From: an uncultured Bacteroides sp.
GTDB taxonomy: Bacteria; Bacteroidota; Bacteroidia; Bacteroidales; UBA932
Assembly (NCBI GenBank): GCA_900546925.1
Contig: UREV01000018.1
Span: 1-49,528 of the forward strand
Reading direction: 5' to 3'
DNA length: 49,528 nucleotides
Part shown: positions 1-7,960 of the stretch, in pieces
Position numbering within the stretch: position 1 is the stretch's first letter
Layout: every line of letters starts with the position of its first letter
Made by a program: the position numbers and the translations under genes
The notes under the pieces: generated by a model
What the model saw: the letters and a program-made list of their open reading frames with translations, nothing else
Database searches by the model: none
Told to the model about the DNA's origin: nothing

Positions 1-1
1 A

Positions 2-2098
2 ATGACACTGGAAGAAAAAGTGAAAATTCTCCACGCTCAGAGTAAATTTTCTTCACCGGGAGTTCCACGCCTCGGCATCCCTGAATTATGGTGCACCGAC
101 GGCCCTCACGGTATACGTCCGGAAGTAAAATGGGACGAGTGGGACCAGGCCGGCTGGACCAATGACTCCTGCACCGCCTTCCCGGCATTGACCTGCCTGG
201 CGGCAACCTGGGACAAGGAGGCTTCGGCACTCTACGGCAAGAGCATCGGAGAGGAAGCCCGATATCGCGAGAAAGACGTTCTTCTGGGGCCGGGAGTCAA
301 CATTTACAGGACTCCTTTCAACGGGCGCAATTTCGAATATATGGGTGAGGACCCGTTCCTCGCCGGCGAGATGTGCGTTCCTTATATTCAGGGAGTTCAG
401 AAGAATGGCGTGGCTGTCTGTCTGAAGCATTTCGCTCTGAATAATCAGGAATGCAACCGCCATACGGCTGACGTGGATGTCGACGATAGAGCGCTTTATG
501 AAATCTATCTGCCTGCATTCAAGAAAGGTGTAGAAGAGGGCGACGCATGGTCGATTATGGCTTCATATAATCTATATAAAGGCCAGCATCTCTGCCACAA
601 CAAGTACCTTCTGGATGACGTTCTGAAAGGCGAATGGAAGTTCGACGGAGCCGTAATCAGCGACTGGGGCGGTGCCTGTGACCCTGACCAGGCAGCTGCG
701 TATGGACTTGACCTTGAATATGGTACATGGACAGACGGACTCACCACCAAGGGTAAGACCAGTTACGACAGTTACATGCTTGCAGACCCGTACCTCGAGC
801 GTCTCCGCGACGGCCGTGCTTCACTTAAGACTCTCGACGACAAGGCAGGACGCGTGCTGAAGCTCATTTTCCGCACGGCCATGAATCGCAAAAAGCCTTT
901 CGGTTCCATCAATTCACCTGAGCACCTGGCAGCCGCACGCCAGATCGGCGCAGACGGTATCGTACTTCTGAAAAACGACGCTGCCGCTGACGGTTCCAAG
1001 GTTCTCCCTGTAGATCTCGCATCTGCAAAGAAGATTCTCGTCGTCGGAGAAAATGCCATCAAGATGATGACAGTCGGCGGAGGTTCTTCATCATTGAAAG
1101 TAAAACATGAGGTTTCTCCTCTCGAAGGTATCCAGGCCGCTGTCGGAAACAATGCGGAAGTCATCTATGAGAGAGGTTACGTAGGAAGTACTTCCAACTC
1201 ATACAATGGCGTAACTTCAGGCCAGGATCTTTCGGAATCACGTACTGCTGAGCAACTTATAGCAGATGCTGCCAGAGCTGCCGCAGACGCAGACGTTGTC
1301 CTCTTCTTCGGCGGTCTCAACAAGGACAACCATCAGGACAGCGAAGGTGCCGACAGAATCGCATACGGCCTCCCATACAACCAGGATGCAGTCATCGAAG
1401 CACTTGCCGCAGCAAACCCTAATCTCGCAGTATGTCTTGTCAGCGGAAATGCGGTTGCCATGCCATGGATAGGACAGGTAAGGTCTATCGCCCAGTGCTG
1501 GTTCTGCGGTTCCGAGGCCGGCAATTCCATCGCCGATGTAATCTTCGGCAAGGTCAATCCTAGCGGAAAACTGCCGTTCACTTTCCCTGTAAGAATCGAA
1601 GACTCCCCTGCACACGCACTCGGCGCCTACACCTGCGGGAAAGACGTCCACTATAAAGAGAGCATCTACGTCGGCTACCGCTGGTTTGACACCAAAGGCA
1701 TCCGCCCGCTGTTCGCGTTCGGCCATGGCCTCAGCTACACCGAGTTCGAGTATGGTGAGGTCAATGTCAGTTCGAAGGTTTCGGCAAACGGGGTCTTGAA
1801 GGCGTCCGTAAAGGTAAAGAATATCGGTTCGCGTTACGGAAAGGAAATCGTGCAACTCTATATAGGTGAGGAGAATCCGCTTCTCGAGCGCCCGACCAAG
1901 GAGTTGAAGGCGTTCGAGAAAGTGAGCCTCGCCCCAGGAGAGACGAAGACCGTCAAGTTCGAAATCCCAGTTTCCGATTTGGCTTATTTCAATGCCGATA
2001 CGCATAGTTGGGTTTTGGATTCCGGCCACAAATTCACCGCATACTTCGCCGCCGCTTCCGATGATGTACGCGGTACTGCAGATTTTATTGTGCGCTAA
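2..2098 (+). CDS. Glycoside hydrolase family 3 beta-glucosidase, 5' end probably cut by the window
   Basis: This is a GH3 enzyme that hydrolyses terminal beta-linked glucose or a related sugar from oligosaccharides. In the visible 698 residues, GRNFEYMGEDPF (about 108-119) and KHF (142-144) are substrate-pocket motifs. VISDWGG carries the catalytic nucleophile, Asp221. The second sandwich domain follows, and a fibronectin-III-like domain fills the last 120 residues (HGLSYTEFEY onward, ending in a beta strand). The visible start, MTLEEKVKIL, is the motif that normally lies about 10-30 residues inside GH3 proteins, so the true start probably lies before position 1 and a signal peptide cannot be judged. 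It is followed by a terminator and then a second GH3 gene with its own promoter. Family assignment is very sure; the sugar specificity is not. Confidence 0.93.
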   Translation: MTLEEKVKILHAQSKFSSPGVPRLGIPELWCTDGPHGIRPEVKWDEWDQAGWTNDSCTAFPALTCLAATWDKEASALYGKSIGEEARYREKDVLLGPGVNIYRTPFNGRNFEYMGEDPFLAGEMCVPYIQGVQKNGVAVCLKHFALNNQECNRHTADVDVDDRALYEIYLPAFKKGVEEGDAWSIMASYNLYKGQHLCHNKYLLDDVLKGEWKFDGAVISDWGGACDPDQAAAYGLDLEYGTWTDGLTTKGKTSYDSYMLADPYLERLRDGRASLKTLDDKAGRVLKLIFRTAMNRKKPFGSINSPEHLAAARQIGADGIVLLKNDAAADGSKVLPVDLASAKKILVVGENAIKMMTVGGGSSSLKVKHEVSPLEGIQAAVGNNAEVIYERGYVGSTSNSYNGVTSGQDLSESRTAEQLIADAARAAADADVVLFFGGLNKDNHQDSEGADRIAYGLPYNQDAVIEALAAANPNLAVCLVSGNAVAMPWIGQVRSIAQCWFCGSEAGNSIADVIFGKVNPSGKLPFTFPVRIEDSPAHALGAYTCGKDVHYKESIYVGYRWFDTKGIRPLFAFGHGLSYTEFEYGEVNVSSKVSANGVLKASVKVKNIGSRYGKEIVQLYIGEENPLLERPTKELKAFEKVSLAPGETKTVKFEIPVSDLAYFNADTHSWVLDSGHKFTAYFAAASDDVRGTADFIVR

Positions 2099-2130
2099 GA
2101 GCCATAATACATGCTCTAACAATCCCTAAC

Positions 2131-2160
2131 AGGGGTGCGTCCGTTTTGGACGCACCCCTT
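2131..2160 (+). terminator. Rho-independent terminator after the first GH3 gene
   Basis: A 12-bp perfect stem (2131-2142 with 2148-2159) closes a GTTTT loop about 30 nt after the GH3 stop codon. The trailing T-run is short (TTATTT). Confidence 0.8.
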
Positions 2161-2191
2161 ATTTATGTAACAGACTCACTGGACAAATTTA

Positions 2192-2297
2192 CAACATGAC
2201 AACGTGTCGGGCCGGTCGGCGGCGGATGCCCAGAGAGCGAATTGCGCAGCACCTGAGCGGGCGGACGAGTCCGACCTCCTGGCGCGACCATGTTACG
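2192..2297 (+). repeat. REP-like palindromic repeat, family A copy 1
   Basis: This intergenic element has core GCGAATTGCGCAGCACCTGA at 2237-2256, one mismatch from the family core. Outer complementary ends are AACATG at 2193 and CATGTT at 2289. The left half resembles the 9106 copy and the right half resembles the 9004 and 20746 copies, so this copy appears mosaic. Other copies are at 9004, 9106, 20365, 20636 and 20746. Confidence 0.8.
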
Positions 2298-2305
2298 TAT
2301 CATTT

Positions 2306-2337
2306 CTTGCATCATTCGCCTCAGATTGTTAACTTTG
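2306..2337 (+). promoter_or_regulatory. Bacteroidetes-type promoter of bglX
   Basis: CTTG at 2306-2309, a 20-nt spacer and TAACTTTG at 2330-2337 match the Bacteroidetes -33/-7 consensus. The position favours translation starting at 2359 over the in-frame ATG at 2290, which lies upstream of the promoter. Confidence 0.7.
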
Positions 2338-2358
2338 CGAGAAACCAAAAATAACTAT

Positions 2359-4569
2359 ATGAAAAAGTCTCTGATAATGCTGACAGCGCTCACGCTGTGT
2401 GCAGGATGCAAAGAAAATGATGTCAATGATGCAAGGGTGGACGAGCTCATGGCCAAGATGACTCTTGCTGAAAAAATCGGACAATTGAACCAGTTCGTGC
2501 CGACAAGCTCTGTCGTTACGGGACCTGACGGCAGCCCGGTAGATGTGAAGAGCGTGATAAAAGAAGGACAATGCGGTTCTCTTCTTAATGTCTCTAGTCC
2601 TGAAGAACTCATTGAATTCCAGAGACTTGCTGTCGATAGCTCACGTCTTGGAATCCCTATTCTTTTCGGCCACGACATTATACATGGAGCAAGGACAGGC
2701 TTTCCTGAAAATCTCGGAATATCATGTTCCTGGGATACGGAAGCTGCAGAAACTGTTGCAAGAATCTCAGCTGCCGAAGCATCAGCATTCGGTATAGCAT
2801 GGACATTCTCACCTATGTGTGACGTCTCAGCAGAACCTCGCTGGGGACGAGTGTCAGAAGGCTCTGGAGAAGACCCATATCTTTCTGGACAGATGTCCGC
2901 CGCCATGGTGCGCGGCTATCAGGGAGACGACCTTTCTGCCGGCAATACCATACTTTCTTGCGTGAAACATTTTGCCGCTTATGGCGGACCTGAGGCCGGA
3001 AGGGATTACAATACGGTAGATATGTCAGAGATGATGTTCCGCGACCGCTACCTTCCTTCCTACAAAGCTGCCATCGATGCCGGCGCGTTGAGCGTAATGT
3101 CTTCTTTCAATGATTTTGAGGGGATTCCTTCCAGCGGAAATAAGTGGCTGCTTACGGATGTGCTTCGTAATGAATTGGCATTCAACGGATTCGTGGTTTC
3201 TGACTATAACGCCATAAATGAAATGGTCAATCATAGAGTTGCTGCAGACGGAAAGGAAGCTGCAGAACTGGCATTGAACGCAGGCCTGAATATGGACATG
3301 GTCGACGGAGACTATTATAAGTTCGCGGAAGAACTTGTCAGGGATGGCCGTGTCAGCGAAAAGCAGATAGATACACTCTGTCGTGAAGTCCTGAATATCA
3401 AGTTTAAGCTCGGTTTGTTCGATGATCCGTTCCGATATGGAGGAGAAGGCAGATGGGACAAGGAAACATGCCTGCCTGAGTATATGGAAGCATCCCGCAA
3501 AGTTGCCAGAAGTTCGATGGTTCTGCTCAAGAACCGGAATAATGTACTTCCGCTTAAAGAGAACGCAAGGATAGCATTGATCGGACCCGCAGCCGATTCC
3601 CGCAGCGAAATGATTGGATCGTGGAACGCTTTTGTGCGTCCGGACAATGCAGTCAGTTTCTTCGATGGCCTCAAGGCGCGGTTCGAAAATGTGATTTGCG
3701 AACGTGGCTGCGATTTCTTCGAGCCGGTCGACGGCGGTATTTCCAGAGCAGTGGCTGCGGCCCGCAATTCGGATGTGGTCCTGATTACATTGGGACTGCC
3801 GAACTCATGCAGCGGCGAGGCATCATCGATGACCGACATTGACATTCCTGCTGCGCAGAAGAGCCTTTTCGATGCCGTGAAGTCTGTCGGCAAGCCAGTT
3901 GTCATTCTCCTTGTCACAGGTCGTCCGATGACGATTGCTCCAGAAACGGAAGCCGCTGACGGACTATTGGTTACATGGCATCCTGGCTCGATGGGAGGCG
4001 CTGCTCTTGCCGATGTCGTTTCCGGAGACTACAATCCTTCCGGCCGTCTTACCATGACATTCCCGCTCTGTCTCGGACAGGTTCCGATACACTATAATTG
4101 TAAGAGTACCGGTCGCCCACGCAAGTCGCCCGATAGTGATGAGAAATTTGTTTCCCGCTACCTGAGGACGCCTAACGAGCCGCTCTTTGCCTTCGGCGAG
4201 GGCTTGAGCTACACTGAATTCAGTTATTCCGACCTCGAAGTTTCGGCTCCTGAAATTAAGCTCGGGGGTATTGTCAATGTCCGTGTGAAGGTTACTAATG
4301 CCGGCTCTCGTGACGGAGAGGAAGTGGTGCAGCTCTATCTGAAAGATGTGGTCGGAAGCCGTACACGTCCTGTCCGTGAACTAAAGGGCTTCAAAAAAGT
4401 GAACTTGAAAGCAGGGGAGTCAACAGTCGTTTCGTTCGAGATTACTCCTGAAAGCCGTTCGTTCTTCCGTGCGGACAATATATGGGGAGAGGAACCGGGT
4501 GATTTCGAAGTGTTTGCGGGACATGATTCCCACGCAACCCTGAAATGCGGCTTCAAAGTCGTGAAATAG
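2359..4569 (+). CDS. bglX: BglX-type GH3 beta-glucosidase, lipoprotein
   Basis: This exported GH3 enzyme removes terminal beta-glucosyl residues from oligosaccharides. From the ATG at 2359 the protein has 736 residues. A short hydrophobic segment ends in a lipobox-like CAGC with Cys17, so it is probably a lipoprotein, although the -3 residue is an unusual Cys. Features include MTLAEKIGQLNQF, the BglX signature KHFAAYGGPEAGRDYNTVD (203-221), the nucleophile Asp282 in VVSDYN, and a C-terminal fibronectin-III-like domain. The length is typical of BglX. An in-frame ATG at 2290 exists but lies ahead of the promoter motif, so the shorter start is preferred. It is transcribed alone and ends facing the L31 gene. 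Confidence 0.93.
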   Translation: MKKSLIMLTALTLCAGCKENDVNDARVDELMAKMTLAEKIGQLNQFVPTSSVVTGPDGSPVDVKSVIKEGQCGSLLNVSSPEELIEFQRLAVDSSRLGIPILFGHDIIHGARTGFPENLGISCSWDTEAAETVARISAAEASAFGIAWTFSPMCDVSAEPRWGRVSEGSGEDPYLSGQMSAAMVRGYQGDDLSAGNTILSCVKHFAAYGGPEAGRDYNTVDMSEMMFRDRYLPSYKAAIDAGALSVMSSFNDFEGIPSSGNKWLLTDVLRNELAFNGFVVSDYNAINEMVNHRVAADGKEAAELALNAGLNMDMVDGDYYKFAEELVRDGRVSEKQIDTLCREVLNIKFKLGLFDDPFRYGGEGRWDKETCLPEYMEASRKVARSSMVLLKNRNNVLPLKENARIALIGPAADSRSEMIGSWNAFVRPDNAVSFFDGLKARFENVICERGCDFFEPVDGGISRAVAAARNSDVVLITLGLPNSCSGEASSMTDIDIPAAQKSLFDAVKSVGKPVVILLVTGRPMTIAPETEAADGLLVTWHPGSMGGAALADVVSGDYNPSGRLTMTFPLCLGQVPIHYNCKSTGRPRKSPDSDEKFVSRYLRTPNEPLFAFGEGLSYTEFSYSDLEVSAPEIKLGGIVNVRVKVTNAGSRDGEEVVQLYLKDVVGSRTRPVRELKGFKKVNLKAGESTVVSFEITPESRSFFRADNIWGEEPGDFEVFAGHDSHATLKCGFKVVK

Positions 4570-4595
4570 AATTTGTTATCCACTGAAAAATCCAC

Positions 4596-4633
4596 AAAAA
4601 AATAACGGAGACCTCGAAAGAAGTCTCCGTTAT
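4596..4633 (-). terminator. Terminator of the L31 gene
   Basis: ATAACGGAGAC (4602-4612) pairs with GTCTCCGTTAT (4623-4633). Read on the minus strand, the hairpin is followed by a run of T (4596-4602), so it terminates the L31 gene. Confidence 0.85.
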
Positions 4634-4650
4634 GAATGTCAGTGCAGAAA

Positions 4651-4902
4651 TTATTTCTGTCTGCTCTTGTATCTCTGGTAGAATTTGTCGACACGACCTG
4701 CAGTATCCACGAGCTTAACCTTACCGGTGTAGAATGGATGTGAGGTGTTAGAAATCTCGACTTTCACTACTGGGTACTCAACTCCGTCGACCATCAGAGT
4801 CTCCTTTGTGGTGGCGCAAGAACGGGTGATGAAAACTGTGTCGTTTGACATATCCTTGAAAGCTACAAGGCGGTAGTTTTCGGGATGAATTCCTTTTTTC
4901 AT
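4651..4902 (-). CDS. rpmE2: 50S ribosomal protein L31 type B
   Basis: This is an 83-residue protein of the large ribosomal subunit, where L31 helps bridge the two subunits. It starts MKKGIHPENYR and contains ISNTSHPFYTGKVKLVDTAGRVDKFYQR, the bL31 core. The zinc-binding cysteines of type A L31 are absent; the only Cys is in TRSCATT. That makes it the zinc-free type B form, which in other bacteria can replace type A when zinc is scarce. Whether a type A copy exists elsewhere in this genome cannot be seen here. It is monocistronic, with its own promoter and terminator. Confidence 0.97.
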   Translation of the reverse strand: MKKGIHPENYRLVAFKDMSNDTVFITRSCATTKETLMVDGVEYPVVKVEISNTSHPFYTGKVKLVDTAGRVDKFYQRYKSRQK

Positions 4903-4947
4903 TGTCTTATAAATTTTAATTTGTTCTATTTTTTCAAATCAAGACTA

Positions 4948-4979
4948 CAAATTTAGTTACAAAATTCCTGATTTCCAAA
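4948..4979 (-). promoter_or_regulatory. Promoter of rpmE2
   Basis: On the minus strand, TTTG (4976-4979), a 20-nt spacer and TAAATTTG (4948-4955) match the Bacteroidetes consensus exactly. The motif lies about 45 nt upstream of the L31 start. Confidence 0.8.
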
Positions 4980-4996
4980 ACCCGAAGCTCTTTTTT

Positions 4997-5830
4997 TTAT
5001 TTCTCCGTCCGGAGTACATTGCCGTCCTTATCCTGATACTTGATTTCGCCGCTGCCTTTCACAGAGACAGAAGTCGCAGGGCATTTGAGCTTTGCAGCAT
5101 TGATATCACCACTTCCGGCGACAGAAAACTTCGCGGATTCCGCATGTCCCCTGAGCTCCAGATCTCCGCTGCCGGCGACAGATGCGCTAACTGCATTAAC
5201 CTGAAGGTTAGACACTTCGATGTCTCCGCTGCCCGCAAGAGCCATATCGGCAGTCTTTGCCTGCAGGATTCCGAATTCCAAATCACAAGAACCGGCCGCA
5301 CTCACGCTGAGTCCCGTAGCCGAAAGAAAATCGAACTTCAGGTCTGTCGAGCCGGATATGGTCAATGCCAATTCTCCAGGGTTCTCGAAACGTCGGCATC
5401 GGACGTCGCCTGAACCGCTGACACTCAACGCTTCCAAGGACGGAACATATACCGTGATTTTCGTTTCTTCCGGTACTATCCAAATTCTGGAGTTGTCCAA
5501 AGATGCACGTATTGACAGGCCACCTTTTTCGTCACTTGTCAAATCGATATACTGCATAAAATCCTCTGGAGCATAAATGGATACCTTATATGTATCCGAC
5601 TGTACGATCTCGTAGTCGGAGAAAGACGTCTGCAGGCATAAGTTCCGGAAAGGTGCCACCACCGTGTCCTTCGTCACATATTCACCGCTGAATTCCACCT
5701 TGTTCCGCTGCCGGAAAATGGCTTCGTCCATCCATTTTTTCTTGTCTAACCTGATCGCGCATGAGCTGGTTAAGGTCAATGCCAGTGCGCATATTGATAA
5801 AATAGTAATCTGTTTCATAATCATTGACAT
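4997..5830 (-). CDS. GIN-domain (DUF2807) putative envelope lipoprotein
   Basis: This is an exported protein of unknown function. A signal segment ends in LTSSC, a likely lipobox. The C-terminal two thirds form a repetitive beta structure with recurring GSGD or GS-D turns (SGSGDV, SGSTDL, AGSCDL, AGSGDI and so on, about every 20 residues). That matches the GIN/DUF2807 'auto-transporter adhesin head' family of Bacteroidetes, probably a right-handed beta-helix. ATG codons at 5830, 5824 and 5818 are all possible; the last gives the cleanest signal peptide (MKQITIL). It is the last gene of a four-gene operon whose members are separated by only 4 nt, downstream of a GntR regulator and an ABC transporter. 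Family assignment is good; the biological role is unknown. Confidence 0.85.
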   Translation of the reverse strand: MSMIMKQITILSICALALTLTSSCAIRLDKKKWMDEAIFRQRNKVEFSGEYVTKDTVVAPFRNLCLQTSFSDYEIVQSDTYKVSIYAPEDFMQYIDLTSDEKGGLSIRASLDNSRIWIVPEETKITVYVPSLEALSVSGSGDVRCRRFENPGELALTISGSTDLKFDFLSATGLSVSAAGSCDLEFGILQAKTADMALAGSGDIEVSNLQVNAVSASVAGSGDLELRGHAESAKFSVAGSGDINAAKLKCPATSVSVKGSGEIKYQDKDGNVLRTEK

Positions 5831-5834
5831 AAAC

Positions 5835-6170
5835 TTATTTGAAAATTTCGGGCCCGAAGCCGAGCAGGGTCATCTGCCGGCGAATCTTGGGAACTGCCTC
5901 TTCGAGGAACTGTGCCCGCCTGATAGCCAGCACTTTATCGTGGGCATCCGGCGAAATGAAATAGCCGAGACCTCGCTTGTTGTAGATAATTTCGTCCGTC
6001 GTCAGCTTTTCGTATGAACGCATGATAGTGTTAGGATTCACGCCAAGCTGCGCACCATATTCTCTTACAGACAATATCCTCCCGTCCGGTTTCAATGTGC
6101 CATCCAGGATATTGTCGCAGATGACGTCCACTATCTGAAGATATATAGGTTTGTTGCCGTCGAATTCCAT
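5835..6170 (-). CDS. GntR-family transcriptional regulator, YtrA type
   Basis: This short DNA-binding regulator has 111 residues: an N-terminal winged helix (PIYLQIVDVICDNIL, then SVREYGAQLGVNPNTIMRSYEKL) and a helical tail too short to bind a ligand. That build is typical of the YtrA subfamily, whose members usually repress a neighbouring ABC transporter operon. Here it is the third gene of such an operon, between the permease and the GIN-domain gene, with 4-nt gaps on both sides. Autoregulation through the promoter at 7878-7908 is an inference. Confidence 0.9.
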   Translation of the reverse strand: MEFDGNKPIYLQIVDVICDNILDGTLKPDGRILSVREYGAQLGVNPNTIMRSYEKLTTDEIIYNKRGLGYFISPDAHDKVLAIRRAQFLEEAVPKIRRQMTLLGFGPEIFK

Positions 6171-6174
6171 ATCT

Positions 6175-7014
6175 TTATTGTTTAATGGTTTTCAATCTGA
6201 AATATATTGCTGTCAGGAAGCCTCCGAAAAGGATGAAGTCCCATATCGTCGCAAGTATATTATACATAGGTATAGCCCAGTTTAAGAAATTAGGGTCCAT
6301 TAGGCACGGTTCCATTCTTCTGGCAGCCCATTTAAGCAATATCTCAGGATCGATGAGTCCTGATGAGAAGACCAGACCGAAGAGCATGCTGAACAACATG
6401 TTAAGACCTACGATGACCAGAATCGGATAGAGAATCTTGTGCTTCTTGAAAAGCAATGCGCCGAGCAAAAAGAACAGCGAGATGAGCGAACTGTTCATGA
6501 AAATGGATAGCAGGCTGACTTTTATCGGTGCATCAGATGTGAAAGCAAACGAAACAATAGCCTTTATTCCATCTACAGCGCACGAAAACAATGTGCCTCC
6601 GCAAGTGCCGTCCACGAGGCATATTATCGCGTCAAGTGTCAGATACAGAGCGCCGAAGATAAATGGAACCACAAAGACAGTATTCAAGATCATTGACAAA
6701 AACTTCTCGAAAACTGAGGCCGGGATCAGCTGGAACGCGGAACCGGCGCGCTTGTCGGTGACGAACCCGTAGACGCTCGCGGGGTAGGTCAGCATCAGCA
6801 GGTAGGTGGTTATGCAGGCAATGATGATGCGCGTGGTCTCGCCCGGGGTTTCCCAAGTCTGGCTGAAAATCAGGGAGTAGACAAGGATGAGCGTATACTG
6901 GATCAACGGCATGGCTGCCATCAGGAGCAGGGTAGGGCCGTAATTGACTGCCCAGCGTCTGAAATCGTATATGAAGTAATGGCCGAAACGGCTGAGTGAA
7001 AATGTCTTGTTCAT
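6175..7014 (-). CDS. ABC transporter permease
   Basis: This is a 279-residue integral membrane protein with about six hydrophobic helices: YGPTLLLMAAMPLIQYTLILVYSLIF near residue 30, IIIACITTYLLMLTYPASVYGF, MILNTVFVVPFIFGALYLTL, FMNSSLISLFFLLGALLF, ILVIVGLNMLFSMLFGLVF, and a last one near the C terminus. It follows the ATPase gene by 4 nt and precedes the GntR gene by 4 nt, so the two presumably form one transporter. No periplasmic binding protein is nearby, which fits an exporter or an envelope-stress type transporter. The substrate is unknown. Confidence 0.85.
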   Translation of the reverse strand: MNKTFSLSRFGHYFIYDFRRWAVNYGPTLLLMAAMPLIQYTLILVYSLIFSQTWETPGETTRIIIACITTYLLMLTYPASVYGFVTDKRAGSAFQLIPASVFEKFLSMILNTVFVVPFIFGALYLTLDAIICLVDGTCGGTLFSCAVDGIKAIVSFAFTSDAPIKVSLLSIFMNSSLISLFFLLGALLFKKHKILYPILVIVGLNMLFSMLFGLVFSSGLIDPEILLKWAARRMEPCLMDPNFLNWAIPMYNILATIWDFILFGGFLTAIYFRLKTIKQ

Positions 7015-7018
7015 AGTC

Positions 7019-7852
7019 TTATTCGTTTGTTGAGAAAAGTCCTTTAATCAAGTCTTTATGCTTGTGGACGGCGTTGAAAAGCGCCTCGATATTCACCTTG
7101 CTCTCCGCACCCGCCGAATTAGGATAAACCTGAATAAATCCGCCCGGAAGTTGCTCACTATAAAGTGATTCCGGATGAAGTTCGGTGCCGTAGTCGAAGT
7201 AAAGCTTGTGCGAGATGGTCTCGATGTCCGCGTTCAGAAGCACATCCTGACGGTCCAGAATAATGATTGGGTCAATGATGTTTTCAAGATCGCGCACCTG
7301 GTGTGTGGAGATGACGATAGTGCTGTCCTCTGAGGTATATTTCATAAGCGCGCTCCTGAACTGGGCCTTGGACGGAATGTCCAGACCGTTCGTAGGCTCA
7401 TCGAGATACAGGTGCCTGCATCCGAGTGCCAATGCGAATGAAATGTAGGTCTTTTTCAGCTGCCCGGTGGACATCGCATTCATCTTCTTCCCAGGGTCAT
7501 TTTCGAACAATGCCATGATTTCCAGGAACTTGTCATGATTGTAATTAGGCCAGAACGAGCCTGTCGTTTTCGCGAAAGAAGAGGCCTTTTCCGGAATCGG
7601 GAGCACATCGTCCGCGAGATAATACTGATCCGCGAGAAGATCGGGATCTTTCTTATATGGGTCAATGCCGTCGACGCGTATGCTTCCGTCGGAGGTTTTC
7701 TTCAATCCGCAAAGCAAAGTAAGGAGCGTGGTCTTGCCCACTCCGTTTTCACCAAGCAGTCCGTAAATTTTGCCGGGCTGCAAAGTCATCGTGATGTTTT
7801 TCAGTACTGGAATCTTTCCATAACTGAAACCGAGCTTGTCGATTTGAATCAT
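7019..7852 (-). CDS. ABC transporter ATP-binding protein
   Basis: This is the cytoplasmic ATPase subunit that powers the adjacent permease. Walker A is GENGVGKT (34-41), the signature is MSTGQLKK instead of LSGGQ, Walker B is HLYLDEP, and the switch histidine lies in ISTHQ. The last 70 residues are a family-variable tail. The protein most resembles the YtrB/BcrA type of exporter ATPases, which fits its YtrA-type GntR partner. It is the first gene of the operon 7852-4997 and has a promoter just upstream. Confidence 0.93.
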   Translation of the reverse strand: MIQIDKLGFSYGKIPVLKNITMTLQPGKIYGLLGENGVGKTTLLTLLCGLKKTSDGSIRVDGIDPYKKDPDLLADQYYLADDVLPIPEKASSFAKTTGSFWPNYNHDKFLEIMALFENDPGKKMNAMSTGQLKKTYISFALALGCRHLYLDEPTNGLDIPSKAQFRSALMKYTSEDSTIVISTHQVRDLENIIDPIIILDRQDVLLNADIETISHKLYFDYGTELHPESLYSEQLPGGFIQVYPNSAGAESKVNIEALFNAVHKHKDLIKGLFSTNE

Positions 7853-7877
7853 AGTGTATGAGTTTATTAATACACTG

Positions 7878-7908
7878 CAAAGTTACTACTGTTTTTTGAA
7901 AAAACAAG
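7878..7908 (-). promoter_or_regulatory. Promoter of the ABC/GntR/GIN operon
   Basis: On the minus strand, CTTG (7905-7908), a 19-nt spacer and TAACTTTG (7878-7885) match the consensus. The spacer contains TTTTTTCAAAAAA, a near-palindrome that may be an operator for the operon's GntR protein. Confidence 0.7.
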
Positions 7909-7927
7909 GAAATTTTGCATTTTTTAT

Positions 7928-7935
7928 TATCTTTG
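7928..7935 (+). promoter_or_regulatory. -7 element of the porin gene
   Basis: TATCTTTG lies 25 nt before the ATG at 7961. No good TTTG element is seen at the expected distance. Confidence 0.5.
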
Positions 7936-7960
7936 TAAAATTATTACTAATAACACCACT

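Noticed and set aside
1238..2122. Minus-strand frame of 294 codons opposite the GH3 gene
   Set aside because: The plus strand encodes a clear GH3 protein over the same bases, and the frame runs through the stop region without any motif.
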